Below, piece by piece: positions 23,137-34,929 of a stretch of 64,000 nucleotides of DNA. The notes under the pieces are model-generated. The model saw nothing but the letters and a program-made list of their open reading frames with translations. It did not search any database and was not told where the DNA came from. The DNA is from Membranipora membranacea (taxonomy: Eukaryota > Bryozoa > Gymnolaemata > Cheilostomatida > Membraniporidae). The number at the start of each line of letters is the position of its first letter. Position 1 is the stretch's first letter. The stretch covers positions 29,190,025-29,254,024 of the forward strand of contig OU612070.1 in assembly GCA_914767715.1 (NCBI GenBank). Direction: 5' to 3'. The position numbers and the translations under genes are program-made.

Positions 23137-23572
23137 CAAAGACTCGAGTTACGTAGTCTCGGGTTACAAAGACTCGAGTTACGTAGTCTCGGGTTACAAA
23201 GACTCGAGTTACGTAGTCTCGAGTTACAAAGACTCGAGTTACGTAGTCTCGGGTTACAAAGACTCGAGTTACGTAGTCTCGAGTTACAAAGACTCGAGTT
23301 ACGTAGTCTCGGGTTACAAAGACTCGAGTTACGTAGTCTCGGGTTACAAAGACTCGAGTTACGTAGTCTCATGCTACATAGACTCGGGTTACAAAGACTC
23401 GGGTTACAAAGACTCGAGTTACGTAGTCTCGGGTTACAAAGACTCGGGTTACGTATCCTCGGGTTACAAAGACTCGAGTTACGTAGTCTCAGGTTACAAA
23501 GACCCGAGTTACGTAGTCTCGGGTTACAAAGACTCGAGTTACGTAGTCTCGGGTTACAAAGACTCGGGTTAC
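23137..23572. repeat. 30-bp minisatellite, ~15 copies, dimeric
   Basis: Unit AGACTCGAGTTACGT + AGTCTCGGGTTACAA: two diverged 15-mers in alternation. ACTCGAGT is a perfect palindrome. The 249- and 203-aa ORFs across it are length artefacts. Confidence 0.95.
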
Positions 23573-23894
23573 TCTTAAGTAGAAGACTACAGAAGGAACA
23601 AAGCAATAATAGTCAGGCAGCTAGTATTACGGTAGTTATTCAATATTTTTACAGTGAAAAGATTCATACCACTTCTTGGTAAAAATTATACGTAGGGCTA
23701 TGAATTGTCTCCCTTTTTCATCAATGGCACATGTGAGGTATCAAAATCTAGTGCTGTACCAGCGCAATATGCTACCACTTGTGACTACTTAAGAAAACTG
23801 CAAAGTTAATGAACTATAGAAAAAAAAGTTCCTGACACTGAAATTATATTTATTTTTAACTGATGTGGAAATAATTAGACACTCAACATATTTG

Positions 23895-24518
23895 GAAGTG
23901 GTAGCATTGTTAGCTAATACAGCACTAGGTAGCATTGTTAGCTAATACAGCACTAGGTAGCATTGTTAGCTAATACAGCACTAGGTAGCATTGTTAGCTA
24001 ATACAGCACTAGGTAGCATTGTTAGCTAATACAGCACTAGGTAGCATTGTTAGCTAATACAGCACTAGGTAGCATTGTTAGCTAATACAGCACTAGGTAG
24101 CATTGTTAGCTAATACAGCACTAGGTAGCATTGTTAGCTAATACAGCACTAGGTAGCATTGTTAGCTAATACAGCACTAGGTAGCATTGTTAGCTAATAC
24201 AGCACTAGGTAGCATTGTTAGCTAATACAGCACTAGGTAGCATTGTTAGCTAATACAGCACTAGGTAGCATTGTTAGCTAATACAGCACTAGGTAGCATT
24301 GTTAGCTAATACAGCACTAGGTAGCATTGTTAGCTAATACAGCACTAGGTAGCATTGTTAGCTAATACAGCACTAGGTAGCAATGTTAGCTAATACAGCA
24401 CTAGGTAGCATTGTTAGCTAATACAGCACTAGGTAGCATTGTTAGCTAATACAGCACTAGGTAGCATTGTTAGCTAATACAGCACTAGGTAGCATTGTTC
24501 GCTAATACAGCACTAGGT
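23895..24518. repeat. 28-bp minisatellite, ~22 copies, almost identical
   Basis: Unit TAGCATTGTTAGCTAATACA + GCACTAGG, with only two substitutions seen over 600 bp, so young or homogenised. On the + strand the unit holds GTAGCA followed by GCTAATACAG, a donor-like start and branch/acceptor-like end. Intergenic, 3' of LAS1L. Confidence 0.95.
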
Positions 24519-24777
24519 TTGAAAAAGATGGGTAATTTCTAACGCTACACATAATTTCTACCCAGAGTGCAGAGTGTTATGGGTGTCAGTGTCAAAATAT
24601 AGCATATTGGCTGCAGTCCTAGCTGCTGGACTATATATTTCTTCGGTCCTTCTGTTGAACTTGAAGACATCGATGAGCTTATTTGAAACAACTAGCACCA
24701 TTTCTGACATTTCCAAATAATGATAAGATGCGAGTTTTTTTTGCAAGACATGTATTGTAGGTGCGTGAGATGCTTAC

Positions 24778-27700
24778 CCATTCTCTAGTATATCTGCAGC
24801 TGGAGCACAGTCTAGATCAGACATAATTACATCTGCTTCACTGTCTCTGTCCGGTAACTGACCCAATGGTATCTTACTCCAGTCTATGTCTGAAAACAAC
24901 ATATATAATATGTGGTATGAATACGACAGTGCGTGGTATATCATAGTTACTCTCAGACTCATACTAAACACTACACAAGTCTGTAAGTCAATACATAAGA
25001 AATAGGAAGTACCTGTAGCTCTTTTCCAGTTAGATTCAGAGTGTTTACATTCTGGTATTTGTCCTGGCTCCTCCACCTTCTTATGTATCTGATCCACATA
25101 TAGATCATCTACTGTGTATATTCTGGTCTCCTCTGTATTCTCCCCACCTCCACATTGATCTGGTACTGTGGTAAAGCTCTCACTTAGTTTCTTAATTTCT
25201 GAGTATGCTGATAAATCTACTTTTAATACTGCTGCAAGCCTATAAGAGAGGAGATGATTTGTAAAGCTCTTCTCATCAAGTCACATCAAATCAGACACTA
25301 ATACGTTTACGATTATGTGTTCAGACCTGGTCAGGCACACCAAGTCTTTATTAGAATGAGGATGGTCGGGCTCTAGTACACAGACTGAGTCTCGTCTGAG
25401 ACAATCATACCATAGTCTGAGACAATCACAACATAGTCTGAGACTATCATAACACAGTCGGAGACAAACATAACACAGTCTGAGACAATCATACCATAGT
25501 CTGAGACAATCACAACATAGTCTGAGACTATCATAACACAGTCTGAGACAAATATAACACAGTCTGAGACAATCATACCATAGTCTGAGACAAACATAAC
25601 ACAGTCTGAGACAATCATACCATAGTCTGAGACAATCATACCATAGTCTGAGATAATCACAACATAGTCTGAGACAATCATAACATAGTCTGAGAAAAAC
25701 ATAACACAGTCTGAGACAATCATACCAGTCTGAGACAATCACAACATAGTCTGAGACAATCATACCATAGTCTCAGACAAACATAACACAGTCTGAGACA
25801 ATCATACCATAGTCTGAGAAAATCATAAATTAGTCTGAGACAATCATAACATAGTCTGAGACAATCATACCTCGTTACGTAGGGCGATAACTCTTCAGAT
25901 AGTAAGAATATCTGTAGTATATCTTCAGTTATCTCTTCATAGTTACAGTTCTCTAAATAATAAAATATATGGTAAAACACATACATAGTAATTTGTTCTG
26001 AGATCCTGGGTTGCAGTATCTCAATGAGTGGTTTATATGTGAGGTTACTGTAAGGGATTTGTGTGCTCACAATAAAGGTTATTCAAGATTTATAAACATA
26101 TAAACATATACATAATAAATATATATCATTGCTTACTTTTATTAAGAAGATAAAGCATAAGAAGACCACAGCCTTTCTTAGCTTGAGAGTCCGAGCATTT
26201 CTGTATGAAATCAGCAAGCTCTAACACTAGATGATCCAGTAATCCTATTTTAATAACTTGTACTATGATGACAGTCATAGAAGGAGTTATTAGTTTAGCT
26301 ATCGGGTCCTCAGATTTACTCTCTATAGACAAAGAATGAATTCATAATGAACAGATTATAATGTTATGTTAATGTTAAAACATGAGTGAGAGCGACAGCA
26401 GTATAAATAACCCGGTGATTTTCAGTTTATTAGGCAAACTTCTTCCAATAAAATAAGAGTAAGCCAACAGGCGAGTAGTACGTACCATCTACTCATCAAA
26501 CTCTAGAACTGATCAGATTATCGTATAAGCTTATTAGATTCTGCTAACATAAGAAAATTTAGGGAGAGCTGGGGCAACAACTTGACTGCATTAATACATG
26601 TAGATAGATAGCCTCTATCTATACTATGTCTTAATTTTACAATTCTCAGTTTGTTATCTTATATAACTTGGTTGTGCTGCGTAAGATAGTTCAATTCTTC
26701 CACATTGTGCACTAACTAAGCCATGCATGCCGAACCTTATTTCGGGTTTGGCCACTTTTTGTTGGGAGAAAACCATTTGGCCGCACCACTTTTTGGGCAA
26801 ATTTTACTTGAGATATAGAATGGGGAATATCCAGGCCGGTATACATGAGTTTGAAACTGAAGGGGATGGGTGGTCTCATGCTAGGGAATATGGGGCCTGT
26901 CCCACAACATTTTTGAAAATTAAGGCTACTTTTAGGCATCCCAGCCCTATTTGAGAAGAAATCTAACCTGTAATCGGCCACAGGAATTTTTTAGTACCAA
27001 TAGAATTTGAGGGACATTGTATCATATCTGACTCCTTCCATGTGGGATACGTTGAATCGAAAATTTCTGTGAATTTATTTCGGAGGATGGTTAACAACTG
27101 ATAGCAAATTTTTTCAGCGATTGAAAAGATCGAAGCACCAGATCTTGAGTTAACTGCTTACACAAAATTCGAGGATTAACGGTCAAGAAAAAATGTGATT
27201 TTGGTAGATTATCCACTAAGAAAATATTGAGAAAAATGTCAAATTCTAAGTTGAACGACCATCACAGTGCAATGTAAACATTTTTGGATAAGACACCATG
27301 GCCTTGTCAACAGTGAAATATCGCAAGGTAAAACCCTGGGCCTCTCTGCAACCAATTAGAATATACGATGTTAAGAGGCTGTGTTTGCGAGCGTTGCCTT
27401 GAGATATGTTTTTAGGCAGGCCAAAGTGCTGAAGGATAACTCACATGTTCCCCTTTTAAATTTGTTGATGATCTCTGAATATTATATCATATAAAAATTT
27501 GCCAATGAAAACGATAGCTTCAGCATAATTCCGACCAATAAAACAGACTCCTATTAATGATAAGCATAAATAGAGTCAATGCATATTCATGCTAGTATGG
27601 CAAGTTTAGGTTTTTCTTTTCCTAAGTTAACCTGCTTACCTACCTATGAATTCGCCCGGTCTACTACAGTAGAGCAACAGTTCTGTGTGCTAGCTGGAAT

Positions 27701-30700
27701 ATCAGCTGTGACAGAATACTAGGAATTTCCTTTACATTTTTCATTCTTTAACAACACGAAAAAATGTGTCTAATTTTTTTTCTGTGTTAAAGTACTGGTC
27801 AAACAAAATAACCATTTTTTGGCGGAATGGTCAATTTGGCCGAGGTTGAGCATGACATCACTAAATAACAGAGTACTTAATACTATAAACATTGATCTGC
27901 CACAGTCTTACCTTCAAAGTGATCAGGAGATATATTATCTACTAGATGAATCGCAACTTCCTTCACTAATGTATTCATACACACTCGCCTGAAACAAAAT
28001 CAAACGGTCACATTGCTAAGTATTCATACACGTTAGCCGAGTAAAACAAGAGAGGAACTATTAACAGTCAAGTATCATCATATTTTCAAACATTTCTGTT
28101 TAGATTTGAGAATAGAGTATTGGACTCTTTGAAGTATAGTAAGGTTAAGCATTATCTGTTATAGAAGAATTGTTGTAGTAGAGCATGGCATGCATAGTTT
28201 GGTATATAATAGTATAGTGGTAGTATAATATGTTATAGTATGGTATATTAGGGTATAGTAGTATTATAGTACTTTATTATATAGTGTAGTATAGTACAGC
28301 ATGGTATAGCATAACATGGCATGGCATGGCATAGTATAGTTGTAGTACAGTAGTATTATAGTACATTATTGTATAGTGTAGTATAGTACAGCATGGTAAA
28401 GCATAGCATAGCATAGCATAGCATAGCATGGCATAGTTGTAGTATAGTAGTATTATACTACATTATTGTATAGTATAGTATAGTATAGCATGGTATAGCA
28501 TAGCATAACATAGCATAGCATGGCATAGTATAGTTGTAGTATAGTAGTATTATACTACATTATTGTATAGTGTAGTATAGTATAGCATGGTATAGCATAG
28601 CATAACATAGCATAGCATAGTATAGTTGTAGTATAGTAGTATTATACTACATTATTGTATAGTGTAGTATAGTACAGCATGGTATAGCATAGCATAGCAT
28701 GGCATGGCATAGTATAGTTGAAGTACAGTAGTATTATAGTACATTATTGTATGGTGTAGTATAGTATAGCATGGTATAGCATAACATAGCATAGCATAGC
28801 ATAGTTGTAGTATAGTAGTATTATACTACATTATTGTATAGTGTAGTATAGTATAGCATGGTATAGCATAGCATGGCATGGCATAGTATAGTTGTAGTAT
28901 AGTAGTATTATAGTACATTATTGTATAGTGTAGTATAGTATAGCATGGTATAGCATAGCATAGCATAGCATAGCATAGCATGGCATAGTTGTAGTATAGT
29001 AGTATTATACTACATTATTGTATGGTGTAGTATAGTATAGCATGGTATAGCATAACATAGCATAGCATAGTATAGTTGTAGTATAGTAGTATTATACTAC
29101 ATTATTGTATAGTGTAGTATAGTATAGCATGGTATAGCATAGCATAACATAGCATAGCATGGCATAGTATAGTTGTAGTATAGTAGTATTATACTACATT
29201 ATTGTATGGTGTAGTATAGTATAGCATGGTATAGCATAACATAGCATAGCATAGTATAGTTGTAGTATAGTAGTATTATACTACATTATTGTATAGTGTA
29301 GTATAGTACAGCATGGTATAGCATAGCATGGCATGGCATGGCATAGTATAGTTGAAGTACAGTAGTATTATAGTACATTATTGTATGGTGTAGTATAGTA
29401 TAGCATGGTATAGCATAACATAGCATAGCATAGTATAGTTGTAGTATAGTAGTATTATACTACATTATTGTATAGTGTAGTATAGTACAGCATGGTATAG
29501 CATAGCATGGCATGGCATGGCATAGTATAGTTGTAGTATAGTAGTATTATAGTACATTATTGTATGGTGTAGTATAGTACAGCATGGTATAGCATAACAT
29601 AGCATAGCATAGTATAGTTGTAGTATAGTAGTATTATACTACATTATTGTATAGTGTAGTATAGTATAGCATGGTATAGCATAGCATGGCATGGCATGGC
29701 ATAGTATAGTTGTAGTACAGTAGTATTATAGTACATTATTGTATAGTGTAGTATAGTATAGCATAGTATAGCATAGCATGGCATGGCATGGCATAGTATA
29801 GTTGAAGTACAGTAGTATTATAGTACATTATTGTATAGTGTAGTATAGTACAGCATGGTATAGCATAGCATAGCATGGCATGGCATAGTATAGTTGTAGT
29901 ATAGTATAGTGGTAGTATAGTATAGTAGAGAATGGTATAGTATAGTATAGTATAGTATAGTATAGTATAGTATAGTATAGACAGTTTTCTGAGCTCTGAT
30001 TTAGGCCTCTTGGAGTTGTCCTCTCTCCAGTTTGGTACTTTTAACCCAGGCCGCATAGGAAAAACGTGCTGAAAAGAGGGTTATCTTGATAACCCGTTAT
30101 AATAGGATAAAAATTATTTTTGATTCTGAATCTGCAGCATTGAAAACTCATATGGTAATAGTTTGGAAAATAATTTTAGTATTTGGATAGTCAATTATAG
30201 CATTTTCTGCCTGTTTTGCGGACAATTTGGCAGAATTTTTCATGAGTTTCGTCACTAAAATTAAGATAGATCAACATTCAAGCCTCCAATGATTTGGAAA
30301 CCCTGTCCCAGGGTTTTCAATGGTGCAGACTCTGAATCAAATTTCATTTTTATCCTAACATAAGCGGTTTTCAAGATAACCCTCTTTCAGCAGGTTTTTC
30401 CTATGCGGCGTGGGTTAAAAGTACCAAACTAGAGAGAGGACAACTCCGAATTGAGGCACAAATAAAGGCTCAGAAAACTGTCTATAGTATAGTAGTATTA
30501 TAGTACATTATTGTATGGTGTAGTATAGTATAGTATAGTATAGTATAGTATAGTAGTATTATAGTACAGTATATAGTATAGTATAGTGAAGCATAGTATT
30601 AGTATTACCTTGATGTAGATATGAGCTGTGAGATATCCTCTCTATATTTCACTATATCCACAGTAGAATCTACAGATAGAGTTTCTCTGATTGATCTCCT

Positions 30701-33700
30701 CAGCTCATCTCCGGATTCAATCTCTTCTTTGTTTTCCTCTACAGACCAAAATTTCTCCTGCACAACAATAACATCAACATTTGGACAACTAAAAACCAGT
30801 CGAACAACATCAACAGTAAGACAACATCAACAATATATTTGGTCTGTGGGTAGTTTGGTCTGTGGATAGTTTGGTCTGTGGACAGTTTGGTCTGCGGATA
30901 GTAAGGTCTGAGGACAGTTTGGTCTGTGGGTAGTTTGGTCTTCGGATAGTTTGGTCTGTGGACAGTTTGGTTTGTGGATAGTTTGGTCTGTGGATAGTTT
31001 GGTCTGTGGACAGTTTGATCTGTGGATAGTTTGGTCTGCGGATAGTTTGGTCTGTGGACAGTTTGGTCTGTGGATAGTTTGGTGTGTGGACAGTTCAGTC
31101 TGTGGATAGTTTGGTCTGTGGATAGTTTGGTCTGTGGATAGTTTGGTCTGCTGATAGTTTGATATGTGGATAGTTTGGTCTGTGGACAGTTCAGTCTGTG
31201 GATAGTTTGGTCTGCTAATAGTTTGATATGTGGATAGTTTGGTCTGTGGACAGTTTGTTCTGCGGATAGTTTGGTCTGTGGATCGTTTGGTCTGCAGATA
31301 GTAAGGTCTGTGGATAGTTTGGTCTGCTGATAGTTTGGTCTGTGGATAGTTTGGTCTGTGGATAGTTTGGTCTGCTAATAGTTTGATATGTGGATAGTTT
31401 GGTCTGTGGACAGTTTGTTCTGTGGACAGTTTGGTCTGTGGATAGTTTGGTCTGTGGATAGTAAGGTCTGTGGATAGTTTGGTCTGAGGGTAGTTTGCTA
31501 TGTGGATAGTTTGCTATGTGGATAGTTTGGTCTGTGGATAGTTTGGTCTGTGGATAGTTTGGTCTGTAGGTAGTATGGTTTGTGGATAGTTTGGTCTGCG
31601 GATAGTAAGGTCTGTGGATAGTTTGGTCTGCTGATAGTTTGGTCTGCGGATAGTTTGGTCTGCGGATAGTTAGGTCTGTAGGTAGTATGGTTTGTGGATA
31701 GTTACCATACACAAGTTATGACATCACATGACAATGTATATGTCTAAAACTAACACATGTGAAATCTTTAGCGAAGAGTAGAGCTTTCCTTAGATACTGT
31801 AGAGAAGGCATACGACTATGTACAATCTCATGTCTCATGTCAACTAACCATTCAGGTATTCCAATCTAAAACAATAAACACCAACAGGTAAGTATATGGT
31901 AATTAAACTATATCCGCTATTTATTGAAAACAGAAAACAAGTGGTTTTTGTGTTTCTATTTCATTGAAGTTGCTAAAAACTTCCTCAAAAAAAGAACTCT
32001 AATCAATGTATTATTTACTGTATTAGCTTATAACTAATGAATGTAATCTCAAGCTATCATGGTCTCAGAATAGTGCATTTGTTAAAGGGATTATCAATTT
32101 CCAGAACCACTAAACCACTGACTTTAGCTGTGTGGGAATCTATTGCACAAAAATCAGAGAAGAGATTGTAAATAGTAACCACAAGAGGAGCTCGTAGCTG
32201 CACCAGAACATCAAAAGGATATGACGTTGGTCCTGAGGTAATGAACATAATATGAGTAAAGACAGAAAAACTAACTTACCTGTTGAGTAAATACAATAAT
32301 ATAACTATATTAACCTGCTGAGACTATACAGAATATAAACAAAATTTACCTGCTGAGCTAGCTGTAAGACTGTGGCTCTCTCTACTTTATCCTTGAGTGA
32401 TCCTTCTGTCATAAAACTCACAAATCTACAAACCAATTAAAATATCATATGAATATCTGGTGTATAGAGATTGTTTGATGAACCTGATTAAGCGTTCCCA
32501 AGTACTATCATATATCATAAAGCATTCTCCCGAACCAAGAGCCGTTCAAAAAGCCTTTTTTTGAGTTTAATATGAGCTTTTTTATGTGGGATGACCAATG
32601 ATGAAAATATTTCAATAAACCTTGGTCGGAGAGGGAAATTTGTTAAAACCAAAGCAAATACCAATTTAAACACTCATACAGTTACTACTTATATCAAGCA
32701 TGATCTAATTTGCCTGCATTTAGATTTTGAGCCGCCGCCGGCTCACCAGTAGAATGGGAATGACTGTACTGCAGGCAAATTGGATCAAAATTAGCAGTGC
32801 GTACTGTATAATACTTGACTATAGTTATAAGGGCAGTGCGTACTTTATAATACCTGACTATAGTTATAGAGGCAGTCTGTACTGTATAATACCTGACTAT
32901 AGTTATAGAGGCAGTCTGTACTGTATAATACCTGACTATAGTTATAGAGGCAGTCTGTACTGTATAATACCTGACTATAGTTATAGAGGCAGTCTGTACT
33001 GTATAATACCTGACTATAGTTATAGAGGCAGTCTGTACTGTATAATACCTGACTATAGTTATAGAGGCAGTCTGTACTGTATAATACCTGACTATAGTTA
33101 TAGAGGCAGTCTGTACTGTATAATACCTGACTATAGTTATAGAGGCAGTCTGTACCGTATAATACCTGACTATAGTTATAGAGGTAGTCTGTACCGTATA
33201 ATACCTGACTATAGTTATAGAAGCAGTCTGTACTGTATAATACCTGACTATAGTTATAGAGGCGGTGTGTACCGTATATTACCTGACTATAGTTATAGAG
33301 GCAGTCTGTACTGTATAATACCTGACTATAGTTATATAGGCAGTCTGTACCGTATAATACCTGACTATAGTTATAGAAGCAGTCTGTACTGTATAATACC
33401 TGACTATAGTTATAGAGGCGGTATGTACTGTATAATACCTGACTATAGTTAAAGAGGCAGTGTGTACTGTATAATACCTGACTATGGTTATAGAGGCGGT
33501 ATGTACTGTATAATACATGACTGTGGTTATAGAGGCGGTATGTACTGTATAATACCTGACTATAGTTAAAGAGGCAGTGTGTACTGTATAACACCTGACT
33601 ATGGTTATAGAGGCGGTATGTACTGTATAATACATGACTGTGGTTATAGAGCCGGTGTGTACTATATAATACCTGACTATAGTTATAGGGGCGGTGTGTA

Positions 33701-34619
33701 CTGTATATTACCGGACTATAGTTATAGAGGCAGTGTGCACAGTAGAGAGTTTGTGCTGCTCATATAATACATCGTCCTCAAAGTTTATCAGATCACTAAG
33801 TATGGCCAGAGTTATCTCAAACATATCCTGCAGTCTTCTGTCTTCTCTATGTATATAAACAGAATATTAATACACTATAAATTTACGATTACATAATACC
33901 CAAACTGAAACTAACAGGGACCCACCTCAAGCAAATGGGGCAAAAGGGACAGGATAAGTCAGGATAAGTCAATAGCAATCAATGCCTTCTCTCATACTAC
34001 TCCTGAATAGAAGAACAGGTAATGGTCTGCTGGTTGTATGGCCCATGTAAGTTGTGGGGATAATAAACTACTGCTGCCACTCAGGCAATTTTGTGCTCAT
34101 TGAAAACAGTATAGCTCCAAAATAACAAATTGAGGCTTTAATCTCAGCAAGATCACCTAATGGGCAAATAATTTGCACAAACTGATCTTCAAAATCAGGA
34201 TATGAAATTAACACAAATGAAATGACAAGTGAAAGTGGGTATAAAATCACAAGTGTCCGCTAGTAAGCCGGTAACTACGTAGATGATTCATTTCATACCC
34301 TAGATTTTGACGATCAGTTTGTGCAAATTATTTGCCCATTGGATGACAATGCTGAGATTGCAGCCTCATAATATTACAATATTATAATAATATACAGAAT
34401 TCAATAAGCGCACATTTGCCTGTGTGGCAGCAGCAGTGGTTTAATACAAGATATATAGTGCACTACATAAGCGGCTGTATGTACCGTTTACAAAGAAGGA
34501 AAAGAGAAAACAATGTTAACACTGACCTGACTTTCCACATCAAGAGAACGTCACGAGCTTTCCTCCAATCAGATGAGTTTGTACTGGCTACACAGCGACA
34601 CACTTGATTAAACTCTATA
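24778..34619 (-). CDS. LAS1L: LAS1-like, HEPN endoribonuclease of ITS2 processing
   Basis: Exons on the - strand: 34619-34527, 33846-about 33750, 32425-32350, 31865-31755, 30757-30609, 27988-27912, 26322-26137, 26047-25871, about 25370-25327 (doubtful), 25239-25013, 24889-24778. Landmarks: EFNQVCRCVASTNSSDWRKA and VLLMWKVR (N-terminus), FVSFMTEGSLKDKVERATVL, IGIPEWLVDMRHEIVHSRMP with the HEPN motif R-x4-H (RHEIVH), ALLFAKDF, and the late conserved DIDWSKIPLGQLPDRD. LAS1 pairs with the Grc3/NOL9 kinase and cuts ITS2 of pre-rRNA in the nucleolus. The first exon (start Met) and the true C-terminus are not found. Phases fail at two junctions: 33750 to 32425, where the stretch normally reading like LRLLYxMALVR is absent, and 26137 to 26047. 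Six introns or flanks are filled by tandem arrays. Confidence 0.87.
25390..25868. repeat. ~21-22-bp minisatellite, ~22 copies, LAS1L intron
   Basis: Unit AGTCTGAGACAATCATACCAT with variants (CATAACACAGT, ATAACATAGT). On the coding strand it reads GTATGATTGTCTCAG. The donor of the LAS1L exon ending at 25871 is itself the first copy (AG then GTATGATTGTCTCAG), so the array starts at the splice site. Confidence 0.93.
26840..27600. repeat. Dispersed repeat, copy 2
   Basis: Second copy of the repeat at 12955-13445, same orientation, in a LAS1L intron, with longer preserved sequence (GGCAGGCC, CTGAAGGATAACTCACATG). No ORF. Confidence 0.6.
28150..30595. repeat. TAGTA/TAGCA pentamer array with ~115-bp higher-order unit
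   Basis: Pentamers TAGTA, TAGCA and TGGCA arranged in a repeated order (TAGTAGTATTATACTACATT, then TGTATAGTGTAGTATAG, then ATAGCATGGTATAGCATAGC) about 16 times. The array is split by the 503-bp MITE at 29980-30482. Its right edge reaches the donor of the LAS1L exon at 30609 (coding strand GTAATACTAATACTATG). Confidence 0.93.
29980..30482. mobile_element. 503-bp MITE inside the pentamer array
   Basis: Inverted arms of about 190 bp, termini GACAGTTTTCTGAGC / GCTCAGAAAACTGTC, flanked by TATA on both sides. In this TA-rich array the duplication length (TA or TATA) cannot be decided. Array sequence on both sides shows it inserted after the array formed. No ORF. Confidence 0.85.
30835..31705. repeat. 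16-bp minisatellite, ~54 copies, LAS1L intron
   Basis: Unit GGTCTGTGGATAGTTT with many point variants (TGCGG, GACAG, AGTAAGG, GATATG). On the coding strand the unit carries TATCCACAG, acceptor-like, with no donor-like GT. It fills most of the intron between exons 31755 and 30757. Confidence 0.95.
31866..32349 (-). other. LAS1L intron, no further feature
   Basis: Bounded by GTAAAT donor (32349) and ATTGTTTTAG acceptor (31866). No array or inverted repeat seen. Confidence 0.5.
32797..33742. repeat. 39-bp minisatellite, ~24 copies, LAS1L intron
   Basis: Unit GCAGTCTGTACTGTATAATA + CCTGACTATAGTTATAGAG. On the coding strand each unit includes CAG, then GTATTATACAG. Its right edge abuts the LAS1L exon ending near 33750 and may have eroded that donor: no donor of the right phase is visible. 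ORFs of 241 and 249 codons across it are artefacts of the 39-bp period. Confidence 0.95.
34108..34371. mobile_element. Small inverted-repeat element
   Basis: Arms 34120-34210 and 34288-34371 are reverse complements containing AATGGGCAAATAATTTGCAC / CAAATTATTTGCCCATT and GATTTTGA. A third related half-copy lies at 56855-56945, so this is a dispersed family. Confidence 0.7.
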
Positions 34620-34819
34620 CTGTAAAGAAAAGAGAATTGTATTCCAGATATGGGGATGTGTTGGAAGACTCATAAGCATACTGAATCTATAAACCATGGT
34701 GTTAAAATCTTTATTTTTGAACTCCGCTATATAGCGTCAGATCCGGTCAGTGGCGTATATTAGCAATCACGGACCACGGATATCCGTGATTCAAAATCCT
34801 TGATTCCACTGTGCAAGCC

Positions 34820-34905
34820 AGGCTGAATAGCTCAGTGTGTAGAGCGTCTGCCTGGTAATTACTGTTTATATAGAATGTTGTGGGTTCGAATCCCATCAGA
34901 GTCAG
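34820..34905 (+). pseudogene. tRNA-like sequence (tRNA pseudogene or SINE head)
   Basis: Has a good A box (TAGCTCAGTGTGTAGAGCG), a good B box and T arm (GTGGGTTCGAATCCCAT), and a T8 run right after, as for Pol III termination. The anticodon arm does not close (TCTGC CTGGTAA TTACT), and only about four acceptor pairs form, so it is not a functional tRNA as read. Confidence 0.6.
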
Positions 34906-34929
34906 GTTTTTTTTCAAATGGGTGCTTTA

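Noticed and set aside
22933-23682. 249- and 203-codon ORFs (Leu/Arg/Ser-rich repeats)
   Set aside because: Products of the 30-bp minisatellite on both strands; no unique coding sequence at either end.
23895-24518. CRISPR array (28-bp regular repeats)
   Set aside because: Units are contiguous with no unique spacers, and the genome is eukaryotic.
24558-24746. 62-codon - strand ORF as the last LAS1L exon
   Set aside because: No acceptor in phase leads into it; a nearby acceptor (CTGCAG at about 24610) gives only a five-residue tail and is unsupported.
25281-25763. 160- and 121-codon ORFs (YDCLRLC / MIVSDY repeats)
   Set aside because: Tandem repeat in a LAS1L intron; only the last few codons overlap a possible LAS1L exon.
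31215-31712. 165-codon Pro/Thr/Gln/Tyr-rich ORF, like a mucin or antifreeze repeat
   Set aside because: 16-bp array; 48-bp translation period is an arithmetic effect.
32727-33635. ORFs of 241, 249 and 118 codons rich in Tyr/Ser
   Set aside because: The 39-bp repeat keeps several frames open; located in a LAS1L intron.
34820-34905. Functional tRNA gene
   Set aside because: A and B boxes are good but anticodon and acceptor stems do not pair; annotated as tRNA-like instead.
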